Positions 1-8,340 of a DNA stretch of 32,541 bases are shown in pieces (position 1 is the stretch's first letter; each line of letters opens with the position of its first letter). The position numbers were made by a program, and so were the translations under genes. This DNA comes from Rhizobiales bacterium Ga0077545 (GTDB taxonomy: Bacteria > Pseudomonadota > Alphaproteobacteria > Rhizobiales > Methylopilaceae): contig LNEV01000011.1 in assembly GCA_001464335.1 (NCBI GenBank), forward strand, positions 1 to 32,541. Reading direction: 5' to 3'. The notes beneath the pieces were generated by a model. That model had not been told where the DNA came from, did not search any database, and saw nothing but the letters and a program-made list of their open reading frames with translations.

Positions 1-250
<250 letters not shown>

Positions 251-332
251 AGGCTTTATCACTCTCATTACCAATGTCCGTTGAGGATATCGGTCGGAGA
301 ATTCAGACAGCTTGCTTCAACTGTTCTTTGTC

Positions 333-450
333 GGCCTGGTGGCTTGGCGAGGAGAAAAAACCCGTTCCCATCCCGAACACGGCCGTTAAGCTCCTCTGCG
401 CCAATGGTACTTTGTCTTAAGGCACGGGAGAGTAGGTCACTGCCAGGCCT
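333..450 (+). rRNA. 5S ribosomal RNA
   Basis: This 118-base segment begins with GGCCTGG and ends with CCAGGCC, forming the closing helix I of 5S rRNA. Inside it are the conserved loop segments CCCATCCCGAACACGGCCG (about 368-386) and GCGCCAATGGTACT (about 400-413), followed by GGGAGAGTAGGTC. It lies about 80 bases downstream of the 23S end, with no tRNA between. The ends were chosen from the helix and may be off by one or two bases. Confidence 0.95.
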
Positions 451-480
451 GCAAAGAACAGTTTGCTCTTCACAGTTTCG

Positions 481-499
481 ACCTCTCCTCTTGAGAGGT
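481..499 (+). other. Hairpin in the 5S-tRNA spacer
   Basis: ACCTCT (481-486) and AGAGGT (494-499) form a six-base-pair stem with a seven-base loop in the spacer between 5S rRNA and the initiator tRNA. No T tract follows, so it is not a terminator. An RNA-processing structure in the precursor transcript is a reasonable inference. Nothing else was recognised in the spacer. Confidence 0.4.
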
Positions 500-539
500 T
501 CTGGCGTGCGTCACGCCCTTACAATCAAAACGAATTTGA

Positions 540-616
<77 letters not shown>

Positions 617-621
617 AATCA

Positions 622-656
622 AAGCCCGCCAACTTTCGAGTTGGCGGGCTTTTTTC
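622..656 (+). terminator. Rho-independent terminator of the rRNA operon
   Basis: AGCCCGCCAA (623-632) and TTGGCGGGCT (641-650) form a perfect ten-base-pair GC-rich stem with an eight-base loop, followed by TTTTTT. It sits six bases after the tRNA CCA end. On the minus strand the same stem is followed by TTTGATTT, so it may also stop transcripts from the convergent ilvA gene, whose stop codon is only 34 bases away. Confidence 0.93.
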
Positions 657-689
657 GTTCCGGAGTGTCGTTACGCGGGCTCGGAGCAT

Positions 690-2270
690 TCACACGGGGC
701 GCGCGGTCTGCCTCTGGCCGTTCAGCGGAATGGCCGTCTTCGAAGATCCCGGCGCGTCGGCAAGAAAAGAGCGGTAGGCGGGATTGGCGGTCTCATCCCA
801 GTATGGATAGCCAAGCTCGTCCAGGCTTTGTGTTAGCCGGATGCGCTCGTCTGCCGGGATCTGAATCCCTGCGAGAACGCGGCCGTAATCGGCGCCGTGG
901 TTGCGGTAGTGGAACAGCGAGATGTTCCAGCTCTTCGACAGACTGTTCAGGAATTTGAGCAATGCGCCGGGCCGTTCCGGGAACTGGAAACGAAAGATCA
1001 TCTCATCGTCGAGATCGGGCGCCCGCCCGCCCACCATGTAGCGGACATGGAGTTTGGCGAGTTCGTTGTCGCTCATGTCGACCACCCCGTAGCCGTGCTC
1101 CTCGAGCATGGCGATGATCTGCTGCTTTTCCGCATCGCCCTCGGACAGCTGCACGCCGACAAAGATGCAGGCCTCTTTCGGATCACTGTAGCGATAGTTG
1201 AACTCGGTGATCGCGCGCTTGCCGAGCAGGTGGATGAAAGCGCGATAGCTTCCCGGCTTTTCCGGAATGGTCACGGCCAGAAGGGCCTCGCGCTGCTCGC
1301 CGAGCTCGGCGCGTTCGGCGATGTGGCGCAGCCGGTCGAAATTCATGTTGGCGCCGCTGTTGACGGCGATCAGCGTGTGGCCGAGCGTTGTTTCGCGCGT
1401 GGCGGCGTAGACTTTGAGCCCGGCCAGACTGACGGCACCGGACGGCTCGGCAACGGCACGTGTGTCCTCGAAAATATCCTTGATGGCAGCGCAGATCTCA
1501 TCGGTCGAGACGGTGATGACGTCGTCGAGCAATTCGCGGCACAGCCGGAACGTCTCCTCGCCTGCCTGCCGCACCGCGACACCGTCTGCGAACAGCCCGA
1601 CCTGATCGAGCGTGATGCGCGTCCCGGCCTTGATGGCCGCGGCCATAGATGCGGCTTCTTCCGGCTCCACGCCGATCACCTTGATGTCGGGGCGCAGGAA
1701 CTTGCTGTAGAGGGCGATGCCGGCGGCGAGCCCGCCTCCGCCGATCGGCACGAAAATAGCCTCGATCGGATCGGGGTGCTGGTGCAGGATCTCCATCCCG
1801 ATCGTGCCTTGGCCGGCGATCACGTCGGGATCGTCGTAAGGGTGGATGAAGACGAGGTTCTTTTCGGCTTCTAGGAGCCGCGCGTGCTCATAGGCTTCGT
1901 CAAAACTCTCGCCGTGAAGCACAACGCGTCCGCCGAGATCGCGGACAGCCTGAATCTTGATGCCCGGGGTCGTCCGGGCCATCACGATGGTCGCCTTCAT
2001 GCCAAGTTTGCGGGCGGCCAGGGCCACCCCCTGCGCGTGGTTGCCTGCGGATGCGCAGATCACGCCCCGTTCACGCGCCTCGCGCGACAGGCCGAACATC
2101 TTGTTGTACGCGCCGCGCAGCTTGAACGAGAAGACAGGCTGCAGGTCTTCCCGCTTGAGGCTGACCTTCGCGTTCAGCCGGGTGGACAAACGCGGCATCG
2201 GATCCAGCGGGCTCTCGATTGCGACATCGTAGACATGCGCGCCGAGGATCTTGCGGATGTAGTCGTACAT
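690..2270 (-). CDS. ilvA: Threonine ammonia-lyase, biosynthetic (IlvA)
   Basis: The protein is a pyridoxal-phosphate enzyme that converts L-threonine to 2-oxobutanoate, the first committed step of isoleucine synthesis in the cytoplasm. It has 526 residues from the ATG at 2270, close to the 514 of E. coli IlvA. The N-terminal part is a fold-type II PLP domain with SFKLRGAYNK, whose lysine (about residue 50) binds PLP, and the phosphate-binding loop GGGGLAAG. The C-terminal third carries two ACT-like regulatory repeats, beginning near LLAVTIPEKPGSYRAF and MIFRFQFPERPGALLKF, which indicate the long, isoleucine-controlled biosynthetic form. In-frame ATGs at 2288 and 2306 are possible starts. The 2270 start was chosen because conserved sequence begins there and AGGG lies just upstream. 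A palindrome at 2334-2352 lies in its leader. Confidence 0.93.
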   Translation of the reverse strand: MYDYIRKILGAHVYDVAIESPLDPMPRLSTRLNAKVSLKREDLQPVFSFKLRGAYNKMFGLSREARERGVICASAGNHAQGVALAARKLGMKATIVMARTTPGIKIQAVRDLGGRVVLHGESFDEAYEHARLLEAEKNLVFIHPYDDPDVIAGQGTIGMEILHQHPDPIEAIFVPIGGGGLAAGIALYSKFLRPDIKVIGVEPEEAASMAAAIKAGTRITLDQVGLFADGVAVRQAGEETFRLCRELLDDVITVSTDEICAAIKDIFEDTRAVAEPSGAVSLAGLKVYAATRETTLGHTLIAVNSGANMNFDRLRHIAERAELGEQREALLAVTIPEKPGSYRAFIHLLGKRAITEFNYRYSDPKEACIFVGVQLSEGDAEKQQIIAMLEEHGYGVVDMSDNELAKLHVRYMVGGRAPDLDDEMIFRFQFPERPGALLKFLNSLSKSWNISLFHYRNHGADYGRVLAGIQIPADERIRLTQSLDELGYPYWDETANPAYRSFLADAPGSSKTAIPLNGQRQTARPV

Positions 2271-2333
2271 GGCCCTGTCATCTTTCATGAATCGGGAGGA
2301 TCGCATCGATCACGGAGGTATCCCGATCATCAA

Positions 2334-2352
2334 GCGAGACCCTGAGTCTCGC
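2334..2352. promoter_or_regulatory. Inverted repeat upstream of ilvA
   Basis: GCGAGAC (2334-2340) and GTCTCGC (2346-2352) are perfect seven-base arms around a five-base centre, 64 bases or more upstream of the chosen ilvA start. A second pair, GCTGGCC (2358-2364) with GGCCAGC (2380-2386), follows at once. They could be an operator or leader RNA hairpins. They could also belong to the 3' end of the small gene upstream on the same strand. No leader peptide rich in branched-chain codons was seen. Confidence 0.4.
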
Positions 2353-2481
2353 GTAAAGCTGGCCTCCCATACCCCATCGGGCCAGCGTTTGCAGCCCTTC
2401 GGGTCGAATCGGCGGTTCGGACCTTCGCGATAGCGACCGGCCTGTCAGCTGTCGTCCGTACGCCGCGGGGCGCTCTGGGCA

Positions 2482-2619
2482 TTATGGATTGGCCGGCGGA
2501 GGCATGCGCGTTGCCGGAGGCGGCGGGATGAGGTCGCGATTGCTGAGATTCGTGTAGATGACGACCGCGCTCAGGACGACGAGCACGACGACGAAACCTC
2601 CGACAAACAGCTTGCTCAC
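2482..2619 (-). CDS. Small single-pass membrane protein, 45 residues
   Basis: A GTG start at 2619 is preceded on the minus strand by AAAGGAGAATTCTGAC, a strong Shine-Dalgarno sequence at good spacing. The frame runs 45 codons to TAA at 2482. Residues 4-22 (LFVGGFVVVLVVLSAVVIY) form one hydrophobic segment. The tail of about 20 residues after it is rich in proline (RDLIPPPPATRMPPPANP). The pattern is that of a small inner-membrane protein with a short polar tail. The gene lies upstream of ilvA on the same strand, about 210 bases from its start. No function is recognised. The start signal and the composition make it much more likely to be real than chance. Confidence 0.7.
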   Translation of the reverse strand: MSKLFVGGFVVVLVVLSAVVIYTNLSNRDLIPPPPATRMPPPANP

Positions 2620-2782
2620 GTCAGAATTCTCCTTTGCGTCTGGATTAGGCAGACAGGCGCATCCAGAGCCGCTCGCGCGGTTTTAGCACCTTTGAAACCT
2701 CGTCGACATAGTCTGGAAATATGAATGACTTAGAGGGGATACGAGGCCTGAAACCTCGGGAGACCTTCCCGCGTTGAGACAC

Positions 2783-4081
2783 ATGAATTTCCATCGCATC
2801 GCACGTGCAGCCCTTGCCGCTGTTATTCTGTCCGGCATTTCGACGTTTTCTGCCCGTGCGGACGGCTTCTACACGCCAGCCGCTTCGGAAGTCGCGGGCA
2901 GGCCCGGCACCCTCATCCGTGCCCAGAAATTCACGCCCCCGCCCGGAGCTTCCGCAGCCTACCGGGTTCTTTATCGCTCCACCAATGGCGCCGGGAAGCC
3001 GATCGCGGTTTCCGGAATGGTTGTCGTTCCGGACAAGGCCGTCCCGCAGGGCGGCCGTAAGGTCGTCAGCTGGGCGCACGCCACCAGCGGCGTCGCGCGC
3101 CAGTGTGCGCGTTCGCTGCATCCCAGCCTGTTTACGACGATCTACGGCCTGCCGGATCTTCTGGCGCAGGGTATCGTCGTCGCGGCAACGGATTATCCGG
3201 GGCTCGGCGGGCCGGGTGTTCACCCCTATCTGATCGGCGTCGATCAGGGGAATTCCGTCATCGACATCGCCCGGGCGGCGCGTGCCCTGCCGGACGCGCA
3301 GGCCGGCAGCGAGTTTGCGGTCGCCGGTTATTCGCAGGGCGGGCAGGCGGCGCTTTACGCAGGGATTCTCGCCAAGGGCTATGCCCCGGAGCTCGATCTC
3401 GTGGCCATTGCGGCGGCAGCTCCGCCGACGGACCTCAAGGCGCTGATCCGCGCGACGCAGGACGATCCGGTCGGGCGCGTGTTCGCGACCTATGCCATCG
3501 CGTCCTGGTCGCGGCTCTACGATATCCCGCTCGACGGCGTCATTACGAAGAGCGTGCGTCTCGTGGTCGATAACATGGCCGGTGTCTGCAACATCGACAG
3601 CGCACAGTCGTTGCGGCTCCTGTTCACCGAGCAGGCCTTCGAACGCGAAGGCTTTCTGCAGCGTGACGTCACCGCGATGTCGCCTTGGAAGGAGCTTCTT
3701 GCGAAGAACTCTCCCGGCCCGACGCCCAAAGGCGTTCCGGTCTTCATCGCGCAGGGCATGTCCGACAGGATCGTGCGCCCTGCCGTGACGCAGAACTACG
3801 TTGAGAAGCTGTGCGCACGCGGCACGCACCTGACTTTGGTGCCCGTTCGTGGCGGACATGTTGAAACCGGGCCGGGCGCGGGCAAGCCCATGGCCGCCTG
3901 GCTCGCGGACCGTTTCGCCGGAAAGGCTGCGCCATCCGATTGCGGCGCCGCGCAGGTCCAGATCCGCAAGGGACGCTCGACAACGAGCGCACCTCCCGTC
4001 AAGGCCGTGCAGTCGACCATTCCGCTCGAGAAGCGCTTCTACGTCGTCGACGCGCAGAATGACGTGGACCAGGAAGGCTGA
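2783..4081 (+). CDS. Secreted alpha/beta hydrolase, secretory lipase family
   Basis: The first 26 residues from the ATG at 2783 form a Sec signal peptide with a hydrophobic core and a SARA cleavage site, so the enzyme is exported. The rest is an alpha/beta hydrolase fold of the secretory lipase (LIP) type. The nucleophile elbow is GYSQGG, with serine near residue 184. A likely acid residue lies in QGMSDRIVRP and a likely histidine in VRGGHVETGPG. At 432 residues it has the usual length. An in-frame TTG at 2774 lies about 11 bases after GGGAG and could be the true start, adding three residues. The last 45 residues are polar, lie outside the fold, and look like a linker or tail. The substrate is unknown, probably an ester or lipid. 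The gene is convergent with the cupin gene, two bases away. Confidence 0.85.
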   Translation: MNFHRIARAALAAVILSGISTFSARADGFYTPAASEVAGRPGTLIRAQKFTPPPGASAAYRVLYRSTNGAGKPIAVSGMVVVPDKAVPQGGRKVVSWAHATSGVARQCARSLHPSLFTTIYGLPDLLAQGIVVAATDYPGLGGPGVHPYLIGVDQGNSVIDIARAARALPDAQAGSEFAVAGYSQGGQAALYAGILAKGYAPELDLVAIAAAAPPTDLKALIRATQDDPVGRVFATYAIASWSRLYDIPLDGVITKSVRLVVDNMAGVCNIDSAQSLRLLFTEQAFEREGFLQRDVTAMSPWKELLAKNSPGPTPKGVPVFIAQGMSDRIVRPAVTQNYVEKLCARGTHLTLVPVRGGHVETGPGAGKPMAAWLADRFAGKAAPSDCGAAQVQIRKGRSTTSAPPVKAVQSTIPLEKRFYVVDAQNDVDQEG

Positions 4082-4083
4082 GC

Positions 4084-4512
4084 CTAAACGCCCGACGGCT
4101 CCCAGTTCTTCGGCGCCAGTTCGAAGCCTTCGAACCTAAATCCCGGCGCAACGGTGCATCCGACCAGCGTCCATGCGCCGAGACTTTCGGCGGATTGCCA
4201 CACACCCATCGGCACGACGATCTGCGGGCGCTCCCCTGTCATGAGATTGGGGCCGAGCACGCGCGCATCGACTCCCTGTCCGTACCGTGACATGCGAAGC
4301 CGCAAGGCGTCCCCGGCATAATAATGCCAAGTCTCGACGGCATCGACCTTGTGCCAGTGCGAACGCTCGCCGCGCCGCAGCAGAAAATAGATGCAGGTGG
4401 AGGCCGGGCGCCCGGCCATTGTGCGCCCATCCCGGAAGGTCTCGACGTAATGACCACCTTCGGGATGCGGCTTCATGCCGAGAAGCCGGATGACATCGCT
4501 GGCTGTCTTCAT
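4084..4512 (-). CDS. DUF985 family cupin protein
   Basis: This 142-residue protein matches the cupin_5 (DUF985) family from memory. It begins with the typical helix and PHPEGGHYVETFRD, followed by the strand set with CIYFLLRRGERSHWHKV, WHYYAGDALRL, and the end motif APGFRFEGFELA. These are the hallmarks of the family and cover its full length. Members are small beta-barrel proteins of uncertain function, some suspected to bind sugars or to be epimerase-like. Three bases separate it from the downstream creatininase-family gene's stop side, but on the minus strand it lies after that gene, so the two could share a transcript (creatininase first, cupin second). Confidence 0.85.
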   Translation of the reverse strand: MKTASDVIRLLGMKPHPEGGHYVETFRDGRTMAGRPASTCIYFLLRRGERSHWHKVDAVETWHYYAGDALRLRMSRYGQGVDARVLGPNLMTGERPQIVVPMGVWQSAESLGAWTLVGCTVAPGFRFEGFELAPKNWEPSGV

Positions 4513-4515
4513 GGT

Positions 4516-5325
4516 TCAGCCGAGAGGCCCGGCCCTGAGGCGTTCGAGCGGGAAAGCGGTAACATCCTGAAGCAGCGCGATGAAGCGTTCAGTACCAAAC
4601 GCTGAGGCGCTCTTTCCCTTTTCGGCGCTTGCCCGCGAGGCATCGCCGATCGCGCCATCGGGGTTGAGGTCCTGCGCCAGCCAGCCGAACGCGGCCGGGC
4701 GGGTGGCGCGAAGCAGATCGAAGTCATGTTCCATGCGCACGGTTTCGGCGGGGAAATCGGCGATCTTGTCCTGACGGACAAGATCGGGACGGAACGCCAG
4801 CATGAGGCTCGTTTCGACATCGCCGCCATGAATGCCGTGTGCGACCTCGTCTGCGGAAAACAGGCCGTCCGGATAGCCGAAGCGGGCAAAGCTGGCCGTC
4901 ACGGCCAGCATGTGATGACGCAGGCGAAGTTCGCGCGCGACAACATCAAGAAGCGCATTGTTGCCGCCGTGCGAGGAGACGAAGACCAGTTTCCGTATGC
5001 CGGTGCGCGCGATGTCGGCGCCGAGATCCGTCCATGTCCGCAGCGCCGCTTCGGGTGACAGCGAGAGGCTGCCCGGAAAGTCGCGATGTTCGGGCGACAG
5101 ACCGATGGTCTGCACCGGCAGGAACGTCGCAGGCAGGTCGCCGGGCAGTGCCGCCAGAATAAGATCGAGATAGCCGCGCATGATGTCGGTGTCGGTCGAC
5201 AGCGGCAGATGCGGGCCATGCTGCTCGGTGGCGGCGATCGGCAGGACGGCAATCCAGTCGGTCACATTTGCGGCCCGGAAATCGGGCCAGGTCATGTCGG
5301 CCCAGTGCTTCCTGGGAAGTGTCAT
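4516..5325 (-). CDS. Creatininase-family amidohydrolase
   Basis: From the ATG at 5325 the protein has 269 residues, the normal size of the creatininase / creatinine amidohydrolase family. Metal-binding residues are visible in order: ATEQHGPHLPLSTDTDI (residues 32-48, with E34, H36 and D45), then SSHGGNN, and later GIHGGDVETS with the conserved glutamate. Known members open cyclic or small amide substrates such as creatinine, or process formamides and peptides, so the exact substrate cannot be assigned. Its start overlaps the stop of the pyroglutamyl-peptidase gene by four bases (ATGA), showing translational coupling. The open frame continues upstream to 6030, but that extension runs through pcp in another frame and is not coding. 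Confidence 0.87.
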   Translation of the reverse strand: MTLPRKHWADMTWPDFRAANVTDWIAVLPIAATEQHGPHLPLSTDTDIMRGYLDLILAALPGDLPATFLPVQTIGLSPEHRDFPGSLSLSPEAALRTWTDLGADIARTGIRKLVFVSSHGGNNALLDVVARELRLRHHMLAVTASFARFGYPDGLFSADEVAHGIHGGDVETSLMLAFRPDLVRQDKIADFPAETVRMEHDFDLLRATRPAAFGWLAQDLNPDGAIGDASRASAEKGKSASAFGTERFIALLQDVTAFPLERLRAGPLG

Positions 5326-5975
5326 GCCGCGTCTCCCGACGAAGAATGGCGCAGGATGATCTCGACGCCACGTGCGGTCATGTCGAGCGGCATGTACGCG
5401 CATTTCGCGTGGCGCACAGCCGCCGGTTCCCCGGCGATCACCTGTTCGGGCAGCAAGGGCACATGCAGAAAGGTAGCGCTGTAGGACATTCCGGTTTCTT
5501 CCGCCGCGTGCAGGGCAAGATAGAGCATCTGATTGCACAGATGCGTGCCGCAGTCCTGCGAAATCTCGGCGGGTATGCCAGCCGCGTTGAGAGCGGCCAC
5601 CGCGCCTTCCGGGTCGGGCCAGGTCGCGGCATGGCGTTCCGGCCCGTTGTCGAGGACCGGAAGATTGCTCGCGTTGTTCCCCGCGGCGTCGGGAACGGAA
5701 AAATTCCGGACATTGGTCGCAAAAGCCTCGAGCGAGAGCCGGTTGCGCCCCGCCGCCTGCCCCGTGAGCAGAAGGCGCGAGGGGCGGACACGTTCGACGG
5801 CCTCGGCAAGCAGGTCTCCCACCGTCTCGGTGTCGACCGGCAGGACCAGCGTCTCGATCCCGGCACGCGCGGCCGCGCGCAGCCTGTCCGTCTGCGCGGA
5901 CAAGGCCGTCACCAGAGCTTGCGAGGCATTGCTGCCGCCGTCGAAGGGGCCGAAGCCTGTGATGAGAACCGTCAT
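5322..5975 (-). CDS. pcp: Pyroglutamyl-peptidase I (pyrrolidone-carboxylate peptidase)
   Basis: The 217-residue protein has the C15 peptidase start TVLITGFGPFDGGSNAS. It also carries the three catalytic regions: glutamate in LEAFATNVRNF (about residue 83), cysteine in DCGTHLCNQMLY (about 147), and histidine in FLHVPLLPEQ (about 170). The enzyme removes N-terminal 5-oxoproline from peptides in the cytoplasm. Several loops differ from E. coli-type Pcp: QAAGRN stands where GLAGGR is usual. Substrate preference may therefore differ. It is the first gene of a coupled pair with the creatininase-family gene, and the released 5-oxoproline is the substrate of PxpABC encoded 3 kb away. The start lacks a clear Shine-Dalgarno sequence. 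Confidence 0.87.
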   Translation of the reverse strand: MTVLITGFGPFDGGSNASQALVTALSAQTDRLRAAARAGIETLVLPVDTETVGDLLAEAVERVRPSRLLLTGQAAGRNRLSLEAFATNVRNFSVPDAAGNNASNLPVLDNGPERHAATWPDPEGAVAALNAAGIPAEISQDCGTHLCNQMLYLALHAAEETGMSYSATFLHVPLLPEQVIAGEPAAVRHAKCAYMPLDMTARGVEIILRHSSSGDAA

Positions 5976-6223
5976 TGCGGCCAGAAGCTATGCAGTCGCG
6001 GGGCCCGGCACAAGAACGGGCATCGCTCATGCTTTACGCCGTGCCGCTTCGGGACGCATCGTTAACGGCGGCAATCCAAAGCAAAGCCGAGGTCCTCGAC
6101 ACTCTGGTGCCGGCCTTCGCCTGCATCGCAACATCTGGTGCGGACAGAACCGGAACATCCGCAAATCAGCGATTCGTGCGCCGAATGTTCCCGCTCTTGC
6201 CCATTGGTTAACGTGCGTGCGTA
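5976..6223. other. Intergenic region without a recognised gene
   Basis: This 248-base gap lies between the EamA gene's stop and the pcp start, both on the minus strand. It should hold the pcp promoter or a terminator for the EamA gene. Short open frames are present on both strands, but none has a ribosome binding site or a recognisable product. No clear terminator hairpin was found. Confidence 0.4.
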
Positions 6224-7144
6224 CTATTCGACGATGTCGACCACCGGCGGCGTGCGCTCGCGCAGCAGAAGATAAAGCCCCGCAAGGATGACGATGCCGG
6301 CACCCACGAGCGTCCATGCGTCCGGAACATCGGCGAAGATGAGCCAGCCGGCGAGGATCATGAACAGAAGCTCGACATAGACGAAGGGCGCAAGAACCGG
6401 CGCGGGTGCGCGTGCGTGCGCGAGGATTAGCAGGAAATGCCCGAGGCCGCCAAGCGCGCCGGTCGCGATGTGAAGCCCCCAGATAAACGCGCTTTCGGGC
6501 CAGTCCCAGACGAACGGCATGATCGGCGTCAGTACGGCCACGCCGAACAGGCTGGTGATGGAGATCGAGGTGCGCGCGCTGTCATAGGCCGACACGAAGC
6601 GTGTCGCGATGCTGTATATCGACATGCAGACCGCGTTCGCGAGCGCCAGCAGGAACGCCCAGTGGAAACTGTCGAGCCCCGGCCGCGTGACGAAAAGAAC
6701 GCCCGAAAAGCCGATGAGAATGACGACGAGGTTTCGCCGGCTGGTCCATTCGCCCAGAATCGGCCCTGCGAGGACCGCGACGAGCAGCGGCGTTGTGAAG
6801 GCGATGGCGACGGCCTGGTCGAGCTGGATGTAGGAAACCGCGGTGAAATTGAACACGGTGGTTCCGGCCAGCATGACCGAGCGAAGGAATTGCAGGCCCG
6901 GCTTTTTCGTCCGCCAGATGCCCGGAGCCGTCCACGGATTGAGGATGAGCCCCGCGAAAAGCGCGTGGAAGAGATAACGCAGCCACGCGATCTGCAGCGG
7001 GTTCTCATAGGCCGACAGATATTTCGCCGTGGTGTCGAGCACGGTGAACAGCGCCATGGCCCCGATGATGAGGGCAATGGCGGCAAAGCGCATGCGGCGG
7101 GCGGAGGCGGGGTCCTGGGAAAGGCGGTCGAGCGGCAGGGCCAC
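6224..7144 (-). CDS. EamA-family (DMT superfamily) transporter
   Basis: The 306-residue protein consists of about ten hydrophobic helices, beginning near residue 20 (RFAAIALIIGAMALFTVLD). It has the two-fold EamA repeat typical of drug/metabolite exporters. The EamA pattern is visible in LQIAWLRYLFHALFAG and in LDQAVAIAFTTPLLVAVLAG, followed by GEW. In the second half APVLAPFVYVELLFMILAGW plays the same role. The start is GTG at 7144, with AGGA about 11 bases upstream. It follows the ABC ATPase gene by 27 bases on the same strand, so both are probably one transcript. Exported substrates of this family are usually amino acids or other small metabolites. None can be named here. Confidence 0.88.
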   Translation of the reverse strand: MALPLDRLSQDPASARRMRFAAIALIIGAMALFTVLDTTAKYLSAYENPLQIAWLRYLFHALFAGLILNPWTAPGIWRTKKPGLQFLRSVMLAGTTVFNFTAVSYIQLDQAVAIAFTTPLLVAVLAGPILGEWTSRRNLVVILIGFSGVLFVTRPGLDSFHWAFLLALANAVCMSIYSIATRFVSAYDSARTSISITSLFGVAVLTPIMPFVWDWPESAFIWGLHIATGALGGLGHFLLILAHARAPAPVLAPFVYVELLFMILAGWLIFADVPDAWTLVGAGIVILAGLYLLLRERTPPVVDIVE

Positions 7145-7171
7145 TTTGGGAAATCCTGATCGGGAATGCGG

Positions 7172-7945
7172 CTAGGAATGGACCCGAAGAGCGTCGGTGT
7201 CGACACGACTTTCGCCGTTTTCCTGACGCAGCAGCCCGGAAACCGCCCGGGCATGTCCGGCATAATCCGTCGAGGTGCGGAAGGCGTCGTCGCGCACCTT
7301 TTCCGGGATCGAGAACTCCCCGGCAATGCGGCCGGGCCGGGGCGTCATGACCACGATGCGGGACGACAGATAAACCGCCTCGAAGACGGAATGGGTCACG
7401 AAAACGACTGTGAATCCAAGCCTTTGCTTCAGTGCAAGCAATTCGTCGTTGAGGCGGAAGCGCGTGATTTCGTCGAGCGCAGCAAAGGGCTCGTCCATCA
7501 GGAGAAGGCGCGGCCGGGTGACAAGCGCCCGCGCGATGGAGACGCGCATTTTCATGCCGCCGGACAGCTCGTCCGGGCGCGCGCGGGCAAAATCCGCCAG
7601 CCCGACAAGCTCCATCGCTTCGGAAATGGCAGCCTCCGCTTGTCGGCGCGACTGGCCGGCCAAGCGCAGCGGCAGCCAGATATTGTCGAACACACTGGCC
7701 CAGGGCATGAGCGTCGGTTCCTGGAACACATAGCCAAGATCCGGCCGGCCCCCGGGCCAGGAGACCGACCCCGCGCTCGGCGCGTCGAGCGCGGCGATGA
7801 GGCGGAGCACCGTCGATTTCCCGCAGCCGGACGGGCCGATCAGGGTCACGAATTCGCCTTCCTCCACGGCGAGCTCCAATCCCGACAGGGCTTCGACCCC
7901 GTTGGAATAGGTCTTCGAGACATGGGCGAGATCGACAAGCGGCAT
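7172..7945 (-). CDS. ABC transporter ATP-binding protein, nitrate/taurine (TauB/SsuB) type
   Basis: This 257-residue cytoplasmic ATPase has Walker A GPSGCGKST (residues 37-45), the Q-loop in YVFQEPTLMPW, the signature LSGGMKMRVSIARAL, Walker B LLLMDEPFAALDE and the H-loop in VTHSV. The LMPW motif and the FRLNDELLAL region after Walker B fit ATPases of the nitrate, sulfonate, taurine and thiamine-precursor importers. No permease or binding protein gene is in the window, so its partners must be elsewhere. A GTG at 7963 would add six residues. The ATG at 7945 fits the start of homology better, and neither has a strong Shine-Dalgarno sequence. The divergent gap to the next gene is under 100 bases. 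Confidence 0.88.
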   Translation of the reverse strand: MPLVDLAHVSKTYSNGVEALSGLELAVEEGEFVTLIGPSGCGKSTVLRLIAALDAPSAGSVSWPGGRPDLGYVFQEPTLMPWASVFDNIWLPLRLAGQSRRQAEAAISEAMELVGLADFARARPDELSGGMKMRVSIARALVTRPRLLLMDEPFAALDEITRFRLNDELLALKQRLGFTVVFVTHSVFEAVYLSSRIVVMTPRPGRIAGEFSIPEKVRDDAFRTSTDYAGHARAVSGLLRQENGESRVDTDALRVHS

Positions 7946-8039
7946 CGGGCGGGGTCTTAGCACAAGTTTCAGAAATGGAGGCGGTTGACCCGCGCGCTGG
8001 GCCCGCTAGATTTGGCCTGCGGCGGACGGGAGAACAGAA

Positions 8040-8321
8040 ATGACAAGAATGTCTGCCGCCTGTGCCGGAACGCTGCTGGTGCTTTGCACCCTCGCGCTTC
8101 CAGCCTCCGCCGATACAATCCGCGAGCATGTGTCCGCTGCCGAAGGCGATGCGGTCTGGGGCGGGCGCGAATATATCGTATTGACGCGCGATCCGGATCG
8201 CCCGGTCACGGTGGTGGAAGGCGCGGCGCGCTGGAGCGGCTACCGCCAGACACAGATCGATGTGCGCCGTCCGCCCGTCGAGAGCCACCCGATGCGGCGA
8301 ATCCTCGATCTTTTCGAGTAG
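8040..8321 (+). CDS. Small exported protein of unknown function
   Basis: A 93-residue frame starts at ATG 8040, preceded by GGGAG at good distance. The first 25 residues form a signal peptide (hydrophobic AGTLLVLCTLALPASA, ending in an A-x-A site before DTIREH). The mature part is about 68 residues, charged, with no cysteine, and is not recognised as any family. It is flanked by the minus-strand ABC ATPase and pxpA genes and is expressed from its own promoter in the short divergent gap at 7946-8039. It ends 19 bases from the convergent pxpA stop. A periplasmic location is the only supported inference. Confidence 0.72.
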   Translation: MTRMSAACAGTLLVLCTLALPASADTIREHVSAAEGDAVWGGREYIVLTRDPDRPVTVVEGAARWSGYRQTQIDVRRPPVESHPMRRILDLFE

Positions 8322-8340
8322 TTTTCGGCTTTTCCGGCAA

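Noticed and set aside
2645..3859. 404-codon minus-strand open frame
   Set aside because: It lies antisense to the secreted lipase gene, has low-complexity arginine-rich sequence with no domain, and mirrors codon-position GC bias.
5326..6030. 235-codon N-terminal extension of the creatininase-family gene
   Set aside because: The extension runs through pcp in another frame, has no family match, and the ATG at 5325 is coupled to the pcp stop by an ATGA overlap.
5975..6211. 78-codon plus-strand frame in the pcp upstream gap
   Set aside because: No ribosome site, no hydrophobic or domain pattern, and the position suits a promoter region.
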